In this document: positions 56,675-64,000 of the stretch, in pieces
Layout: the number at the start of each line of letters is the position of its first letter
Numbering within the stretch: the stretch's first letter is position 1
NCBI GenBank assembly: GCA_903813345.2
Contig: CAIIXF020000009.1
Span: 27,440,740 to 27,504,739 of the forward strand
Length of the DNA stretch: 64,000 nt
From: Owenia fusiformis
Lineage: Eukaryota; Annelida; Polychaeta; Sabellida; Oweniidae
Reading direction: 5' to 3'
Made by a program: the position numbers and the translations under genes
The notes under the pieces: model-generated
What the model saw: only the letters and a program-made list of their open reading frames with translations
The model's database searches: none
What the model was told of the DNA's origin: nothing

Positions 56675-59600
56675 ATGAACGTCTTCAGGACCTTCGCGTT
56701 GTTTTGCATTGCATTGCTTGTTTCTCAAGCTAGGGTGAGTAGACAAGGATTTTTTAATATATACATATATTTATCCCATACTTGGACGTGTTTCAGGTAC
56801 ATAAAGCCGGTTTGTAAAAACTTATATTTTCATCAGCGGGCAGATATAGCTATACGTCCCGCTCCGAGCGGGCAGATATAGTATATCTGCCCGCTACGTC
56901 ATAATCGCCGCTCGCATATTTGTTCATAATTTGTAACGTTCGCGTAATGACTGTACACGACAATGGAGAAAACACAGACAATCGGGATCTGTTTGATGGT
57001 TTAAAAAAGGGAAGGAGCATCCACTTAATCAATCAAAAATTCGAGAAAATAAATGTGGGAATATTTGAGGGAACAGGAAAACCCGCCCGCGGTCAAGAAA
57101 ACAAAACTGGACATGAATATTCTAAATCATTTCCACGATTGAACAATGTGAACCAGATGACCAAGATTGGTATGGGATAAACATATTATCCTATAGTCGG
57201 TTCAGGATATTGGGATTATCCCTTGGCCAATATAATATATTTTCCCTCGGGACCTGCGGCCCTCGGGCAAATATATTATATTGGCCTCGGGATAATCCCA
57301 ATATCCTGAACCTCATATAGGATAATCTCTATATATTCTCGGTTTTATTAATGGGGTTTATTGTTTATTATTATTATACAGCATAAAAATATATAGCGTT
57401 CATACAAAAAACATCTTTAAACTCATAGAACGTTTGAATACAGTTAGCAGATGTTCTCCGTACCCAAAAAGAAAATGATACAATCCAAAAAGTCGTCAAT
57501 CACCACAGAAAAAAGAATCATTTCTTAAAACAAATAAATTTATTTTTGAAATATTTCAATTCAACTGACAGATTTTTCAAGCAACTAGTAATGCGAGATG
57601 TGGCATCTTGTATAATTATTACCTAATTCAGGTAACAACATTTAAGATCCAACTGACAAATGTATGTCACTTCAAATTGCAAGTTTAAATATTAATTGAT
57701 TGCAAGTCTAAATATAGATGGCATACGTGTACATTTCAATGGGTCAGATCAATTAAAATCAATTTGTTTCCAGCAATAACTCATGTATTATTCACAAAAC
57801 AAACTGTTTTTGAAATAAAATGTATATATGTGGATTAATATTAGATATTGGGGGAGTATGAGTGTTAGTATGTTTCGTTGTTCAAGAATGTTTACTACAG
57901 CCCTCTAACAATGGGTTACGAATAGCGCTGGTAGTTCACTGATTCTGATAACGTTAAAACTGGTCCATCGGCCATTCTTTCCGTCCCACTGTATTATATT
58001 GCGGGCGACGCCCACTTTTCAATTGAAAATCTTGTTACAGACATGAGGACTAATCTTCTAATTTCTACTTTAACTTGTATCATATATCGTATACTTTCAT
58101 CGAATGACCAACCTACAACAAAACATCGCACATGGAATCAATGATCATTGATATGAACATTGCATAAACCAACATTGCATACACAAAATAAACAAAAAAA
58201 CTTGAACAGAGACAGTGTATAATTTTGGGAAAATCTTGACATTGAAGTATTATCTATTTCATGGATGAGGGGCATTTTCTTGTCATGTTTGAATATATTA
58301 TGACATTCTCTCATCAGATTTGCTCGAAATATATTTCGATACATAATATATTTTTGAGCCGACTTACATTTTGAAAATAGCTGTAAATATGTCAAAAATA
58401 TGCACGCCCATAAAAAGAACTTTGAAATTGGGACAGCGTAAGACTTTTTATTTTATAGCACATTTGCAGAACTCTTTATGAAAATGATTGACTATTTAAT
58501 AAAACATAAACTTTTTAGTTATATTGAATTTAATCTAAAACATAACAACATTATTAAAATATAATGTTTAGATGAATGATGAAATATTTGATATAAAATA
58601 GGTACGATTGCCACTTTAACACGATCACTTGAGGTACAGATCTTCATCTCAAGCTAAAATCACGAATCATGTCGCTTTTTTATTCGTCACCTATAACATA
58701 TATTGTTCCTTCATCTAATTGCAAAATATTATTAAATACAAGACCATTTATATATTAGGCGTCGTCCGAAGCACTGTCCGAGGAGGAAGAAGACACAGAA
58801 GAAAATAACTCAATTCGTGAAAGGGAGAGGTTAAAAGCTGAAGCAGATGGTAATATACATTTAACGAGCAAAACAGAACTATTCAAGAAAGACACGCGAA
58901 GCCTGGCATGGCACAGGCGATGGAATTACCTCACTAAAATGTTACATACTTTGTACCTATATAATATACTTTTTTTTACTTTAATCGTTGAAATGATGTC
59001 CACGATGGTAATATGCATGCACGTTGGCTCATGACAAGAATGACTATAGGGACTATTCGAAATAATCTATTTCGAACAGTTTTCTTTAATAAGAATCACC
59101 TTGACTTATCTTTGAAAATATGATTCATGGACTATTGAAACATCCTTGGTCCAAGGGTATTTCTCTTCTTTCCTGAATTGAGTAATAAATGAAGCCCTTT
59201 GAATGAAGGATGTATTAAAATGCAATATACAGTATATCATTTCAATCTTATGGTATATTACTCTTAATGTCAACGTATATTTAGCGTTTTTAGTTTATCA
59301 TTTAATTAATTGTTTACAGTATCGTAAACAAAATGTGCAGGCCGCTTTGTCCATAAAATATAAATACACTCCCACATAATTAGGATTTCAATTAGCTATT
59401 AATTTCCTTTCAATGCAGACACGTAGCTAGGGTTCCTAGTCAACTCGGACCCTAGTTAACTCGGACCCTAGTCAACTTGGACACTCGTCAAACCTTCTTA
59501 AACAGCATTCTTAAACCATTCAGCCTCATATCCCGGTATGAATAAAAAATTAATAACCAAGAGTTTTGACAATAAATTAGAAATGTGAATTAAATGTTGC

Positions 59601-62600
59601 TGACCTCAATTCTTCAAACCAAGTTTAAAAGGGGTATAAACATGTTAAATATATTGAATATTTAAAGATTTCAGTAATGAATTAAATTATATCATAAAGT
59701 ACTCCAATATTCTTGTAATATTTTGCAAGTTAATTGCTTTCACCTCTAACATAGCATATAGCAAAATACCTCTGATTTATAAAATATAACTGGGTCCGAG
59801 TTTAAAAAGGTCCAAGTAGACTAGGGTCCGAGTTAACTAGGGTCCGAGTTTACTAGCGTCCGAGTTGACCAGATACTGTAGCTAGGTGGGAGCTTCCGCT
59901 CCAGCTATTCGCACGAGGTCTGTCGTTAATATAGCCCGAGGTAGCGAGGGCTATATTGACAACAGACCAAAGGCATGATTCAATGAAATGGACATACCAA
60001 ATTGGGCAAGGCTAGTAATATGCATGGCATCTATATAAACTGAGGTGTGGTAAAATCATGTTATAGCGGAGCAGAGGCGGGAGTATCCCGAGATGTATGG
60101 TGATGCGGAACAAGGTGATATGATTATACCCAAAGAGGAGCTGGAAGAATTAAAGAGACTTGCCAAAGTGGGTGGCCATGGTGTGAGTATAATATATTTG
60201 TGTATAGTACGGGGCAATATGTAGACATTAGCCAACATAATAAGTGCGTCTTTTCGCACTTATACTCGTATATGTCGTTTCCCTGATGTAACTAAACACG
60301 TTACCAAAACGACAAAATACAACTATTTTTTAATAAAATGCCAAGTTTCGTAATGTATTTCCGACCGTAATTATCTTTTTGATATATTCACACTGGACGA
60401 GTAACACTTGAAAATAATTCAAAGAAACTACCCAATTGCCACCCTTGTCATGCATGCATGTACTTGGTAAAGAGACTAATTTCACATTCTAGTACTTACA
60501 CGGTGTATAACCCAAACGCTCCTACATGCACGACGGAGCGTTTCATTTACGCGGAAACGCTCCGAAGCGAAATAAAATGGCGGCTAATGAAGATTCCACT
60601 ATGACCGTAAGTATTGTTTTTCTCGTTTCTCTTACATATCATATGTTATGGTGAAATATTATGTACCATTCGATGAACAATACCGTGAGCAAAGATCTTA
60701 TTTATTCAACTTCTGGTGGTAAACTGTTATTTGCTTGATCAAAGCTCCGTAGTGTAGCTCGAACGAATCTGAAGATGACGATTTGACCACAAATTACGAA
60801 TTAAACTAGTATTTCTATGAAAACGTTAATCTTTCTGTTAACGTAGTAGATCACAAACTCGTATATTTTCATTTCCTAAAATCCCAGTCCGAATCCATTA
60901 CTTGTTCTCGAGAAATCGCTTGTTTTCCTCGAAACGCTCCGTCGATTTAGAACACAATTTTAGAAACGCTCTTACCATTTTCTTTTGATATCATTTTCAG
61001 ATTATTAGAGAAGAGTTCCGAATCGAATCTATCTCTCAAAAACGTGTTGTACTTGTTAGGCAAATTGAAACATCTGAACCTGGTGGTGCTAAACGTGCAA
61101 CTAGCTGATTTAAGCCTACATTAGATGATGTCATGCCTACATATGTGCTAAATCATAAAACTAAAGAAAAAAACGAAAATTTACATGTGAATTAATCTTT
61201 CTTTTTTGATGCCAATGGGTATAATAGATCTTTTTTTCTCTTCCTGAAAAAGAAAGGCAAGCTATATATTTCCTAAACTGATCTAGACTACCGGAGCGTT
61301 TCCAGTTCACTGTGTTAACCAGATCGGAGCGTTTCTTGAATATGAGAACGTCATCATTTTTAAGACTGGATTTTCGGTCATCAAATCACTATTACGATAA
61401 TGTATGGTGCGTTGAAGCATTTGAATTTGACTAAAATATACGTTGGTGCTCTAATCTTGGCTCAACTAATCACATGTATCGACAAAAGAGGTTTTTACCG
61501 GTAGAATGACAAATACGTTTTTGAATTTTGATAACTATACTGCTTAGTACAGCTCTTCCTAATTGCTTCAAACGTCAACAGCCAGCCAAGTACAACATGA
61601 ATATCACACCCACCGAATGGTATACTTGAAATATGTAACTCATACCTCTTATTCGCATTATTGGGGAAATCGTCAGACGGCTCATCTTTCCCGCCAGCCA
61701 GTTTTCCTACTCTGGAGCGTTTCTTTGTTTAATTTCAGTAATGAAACGCTCCGTCGTGCATGTAGGAGCGTTTGGGTTATACACCGTGACTTAGCAACAC
61801 GTTTCACATTCCAGTACTTTACTTTACAACACGTTTCATTGCCAATGTTCAAGTGTTACAAGGAAATATAAAAACGTCTTTGTGTTTCAGGAATTTCTCA
61901 ATTGCGTTGTAGAAAGTCTTGGATAAAAATCTTATATGGTTTCTATTAGTATTCCCAAATAATATCATATTATTGCTCACCTTCATTGGTTGTAATACAA
62001 TACAATACAATCCAATCCAATACAATCCAATCCAATACAATGCAATACAATACAATACAATCCAATACAATGCAAGAGCATACGTATACCATATATGTAT
62101 TTTTAATTCCAACAGAAATATAGGACGTCAATATTCAATAGTGCATACTTTAGTTATGGCGGTACGTATGGTTACGGTTGGATTTACTATGGGTTAGGGC
62201 GCATACCATATTATGTTACCCCGGACTTCAAGCAGAGAACTGCAGCCGAAGGTATGAATCATGGCAGGAATAAAAGATCTAGATTATTAAATAATTTATA
62301 TAAATGTATCTATATTTACAGGGTAGCATTAAGTAGTAATCCATGAATAAAAAATACACCCCCCCCCCTTCATAAAGGATCAACACTTATCAAACACTTC
62401 TTTAGTTCTTGGTATCATATGTTCGGAATAAAATGAAACATCTATCCGAGCCTCATTGGAACAAAATGACAAAAACACAACGTGTTTAGGTCTCTCAATA
62501 TTGTAATTGTACAAAGGAAAGTTTGGTTGATTTAAAAAAGTATCTTGTTAATGAAATTAAAGGTTTGTCTTTAGTTTTTATCTATTTCGGGGGTTTTTGT

Positions 62601-63585
62601 TTTAATTTTTTGAATACTTTTTGTTAAATCAACCAAATCACGAATCACCAATCAACTTTGCACAACTATAATTTTGGGAAATCTAAGAAAATGTTGTATG
62701 CTATTTTGTTTAAACAAGCTTCGCAAAGATATTTCATTCTCAAGAAATGGTAAAACGGATCAAAAAAACAATTGCACTAAAAAACAAAAAATGTTAACAA
62801 AAACAGTTATATAAAATATGTATAAATTATTTTCGCATTAAATTGTTGTCAATCAGTCAACATTACATAAAGGACCGTGTTTTTTACAGAATGTTTTCAA
62901 TTGGTTTCAGAAAAAAATTGTTGAATTCAGTTCACCATATCGATACCAATCCGTTGATAACCGATCGCGAACCTTTTTCATTGGCTATGGATAGTCATAT
63001 CAAAGCATGTCAATGTTTGATCTTGATTTTTGTCATTGAACATTTCGGAAGTTGACGATTTAACAATTTATAATCGCAACAAATAAAACAGGTTTTTATA
63101 TGTCATTCAAAAGGGGACGTCCAGTTTTCCGAACAAAAGGAGGAGAGAGAACCATCAGAATTCTGACACTAAATATAAATCTTTATTTTGACCTAGACAA
63201 TCTAAAATGGGTCTACTTTTTAAAAATTGTGGATACCTTTCAATTCTATTTTCCAAACAATGGTATAAAGTCCTTATCGTCTATTTGCCTTATCAGACAA
63301 TTTCGTGATTTAAAACCAATTGACTGTGAAAAACAACTCAACCTGCATTCCGATTAAAACACGTCCAATTTTATTAAATATATTTAGTATTTGGTGGAAA
63401 ATTTTCATTTTTTACTTTTAATCATAATTTTCAAATTTGATTTATTTAGGCAACGGATCGCATACACCTTACGAGATTTTTATGGACGCAATTGCATACA
63501 TTAAGAATGAGGTTGCGTGCGTAGACTTTTTCCCATTTGAGGGAGCAACAACACCATACTACGTATTGGTTGACTATGGAGCTAG
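56675..63585 (+). CDS. Second astacin-family metalloprotease, 3' part beyond the window
   Basis: Tandem paralogue of the gene at 41855. Exons: 56675-56734 (ATG, signal peptide), 58759-58849 (acidic prosegment rich in Glu), 60067-60182 (prosegment with EQGDM, the aspartate-switch motif), 62116-62251 (start of the mature domain, IPYYVTPDF), 63450-63585 (NGSHTPYEIF to VDYGA, ending phase 2 before GTACGT). Phases are 0,1,0,1,2, the same as the matching junctions of gene 1. The acidic prosegment is one exon here but two in gene 1. The exon with the zinc motif should lie beyond 64000, so activity cannot be judged. An extra small exon between 56735 and 58758 is possible. Introns contain several palindromes and two transposons. 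Expected to be secreted. Confidence 0.82.
56834..56896. repeat. Short palindrome in astacin-2 intron 1
   Basis: AGCGGGCAGATATA occurs twice and its complement TATATCTGCCCGCT once, around CCCGCTCCGAGCGGGC. Strong hairpin potential. Confidence 0.75.
57186..57327. repeat. Near-perfect palindrome with GC-rich core
   Basis: Arms from GGTTCAGGATATTGGGATTA pair with TAATCCCAATATCCTGAACC over about 45 bp, then a weaker outer pairing (TATCCTATA). The core CTCGGGACCTGCGGCCCTCG resembles that at 40245. Confidence 0.9.
59432..59877. mobile_element. 446-bp inverted-repeat element with 9-bp target duplication
   Basis: GTAGCTAGG is exactly repeated at 59423-59431 and 59878-59886. Both ends contain several direct copies of a 16-mer CTAGTTAACTCGGACC, in opposite orientation at the two ends, as expected of transposase-binding subterminal repeats. 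The middle is AT-rich and non-coding. It lies in astacin-2 intron 2. Confidence 0.9.
59918..59967. repeat. Palindrome with GAGGTAGCGAG core
   Basis: GGTCTGTCGTTAATATAGCCC pairs with GGGCTATATTGACAACAGACC across a short core. One mismatch and one bulge. Confidence 0.8.
60499..61788. mobile_element. 1290-bp DNA transposon with perfect 49-bp terminal repeats
   Basis: Both ends begin CACGGTGTATAACCC and match for 49 bp without error. ACTTA is directly repeated outside (60494-60498, 61789-61793). About eight copies of GGAGCGTTTC or its complement are scattered inside, mainly in the terminal thirds. No full transposase is seen, only the possible mini-gene at 60577-61108. The 5-bp duplication with CAC ends recalls Transib/RAG-type elements; that is inference. 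It lies in astacin-2 intron 3. Confidence 0.9.
60577..61108 (+). CDS. Possible two-exon mini-gene inside the transposon (45 residues)
   Basis: ATG at 60577 in good context (AAAATGG), ten codons, consensus donor ACC/GTAAGT at 60607, then a pyrimidine-rich acceptor ending TTTTCAG at 61000 and 35 further codons to TGA at 61106-61108. The join is phase 0. The second exon reads IIREEFRIESIS then QKRVVLVRQIE. I do not recognise it. It may be a captured host 5' gene fragment or the start of a decayed transposase. Expression is unproven, and a short frame with good splice signals can arise by chance. Confidence 0.35.
61994..62074. repeat. Pentanucleotide repeat AATAC/AATCC
   Basis: About 16 units of (C)AATA(C) with frequent AATCC and AATGC variants, 40 bases before an astacin-2 exon. 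Confidence 0.95.
62260..63440. other. Astacin-2 intron 4
   Basis: No additional exon. Frames at 62843-63055 and 63100-63357 show no domain and lack support. Confidence 0.45.
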
Positions 63586-63756
63586 GTACGTACCATGCAT
63601 TTAAACGAATAATCGAGTCCTTAATAATAAAACCGGGGGGGGGGGGGTCCCAAAGATGAATGTTGGTACTGTCTCCGGTACTGTCACATTCTAGAAATAA
63701 TTTTGAAACAGGCATCATTTGTCATTGGAATTAATCTCAAATGTTCGCTGTTTTAT

Positions 63757-63894
63757 GCCGGGGTCACATTTTCTCAGATTTATCGGCCGGCCTCAGGCTG
63801 ATTGAATATTTTGTTCAAAATTGTTTGTACAGTTTTGACCAGAATACTCAATCGCCCGGGCGCCAGCCGATGAATCGGAGCAAATGTACCCAGG
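63757..63894. mobile_element. Third copy of the GGTCACAT short inverted-repeat family
   Basis: Diverged relative of 53088-53360, with GGTCACATTTTCTCAGATT at the left and ATCGGAGCAAATGTACCCAG at the right, and a GCCCGGGCGCC interior. It lies in the intron after the last visible astacin-2 exon. Confidence 0.8.
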
Positions 63895-64000
63895 TTTTAT
63901 GATCTCTAGAAGTTTGGATTGCGTAACTTAAATAGTATTACCGTAATTTAGAGATAATAGTGTTTAACTGAAATAAACTGCAATGGCCACGATTTCAAAT

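Noticed and set aside
1-64000. tRNA or rRNA genes
   Set aside because: I saw no cloverleaf-like A and B box pair or rRNA sequence on reading; a covariance-model scan would be needed to exclude them.

Overview
This is an intron-rich, AT-rich animal genome segment, not bacterial or viral: genes are split by GT-AG introns, AATAAA signals follow several stop codons, and much of the rest is transposon debris. The gene set (class C GPCR, claudin-fold protein, ankyrin protein, membrane mucin with an EGF domain, Kunitz inhibitor domains, astacin metalloproteases) together with CR1-like and Penelope-like retroelements and many short inverted-repeat elements suggests an invertebrate metazoan, probably marine. 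I cannot name the species.

Layout. 1-17.5 kb: mostly non-coding and repeat-rich. It holds a 23-bp and a 47-bp minisatellite, a cluster of inverted-repeat elements with TTA-type ends (2.3-3.9 kb), two intact copies of another short transposon (6.5 and 13.5 kb), and one first exon of a claudin-superfamily protein (5.3-5.6 kb, minus). 17.5-20.5 kb (plus): a metabotropic-glutamate-receptor-like GPCR that looks like one uninterrupted reading frame but hides a stop-free 114-nt intron. 23.3-24.0 kb (plus): an unrecognised Ser/Arg-rich exon with repeated basic kinase-type motifs and a Cys/His-rich end. 25.4-30.9 kb (minus): a secreted protein with three Kunitz-like domains on phase 1-1 exons; its large first intron contains a broken LINE carrying a nested foldback element. 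32.5-35.3 kb (minus): a type II membrane protein with a stalk of about 50 Thr-rich heptads and an EGF domain. Its last visible exon ends in phase 1, so it could splice into the Kunitz exons. 36.8-38.9 kb (minus): a single-exon protein of about 17 ankyrin repeats.

41.8-64.0 kb (plus): two tandem astacin protease genes with matching exon phases. The first is complete (8 exons, 332 residues, zinc motif and Met-turn intact). The second enters at 56.7 kb and runs off the window before its catalytic exon. Between and within them lie partial copies of an astacin exon, a dead Penelope-like reverse transcriptase, a 365-bp tandem repeat, GC-cored palindromes, and a 1.29-kb element with perfect 49-bp terminal inverted repeats that contains a possible two-exon mini-gene.

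The genes do not form a pathway in any provable way. The minus-strand mucin/EGF and Kunitz exons and the plus-strand astacins are extracellular or surface proteins acting in proteolysis or its control, but linkage alone does not show that they work together.
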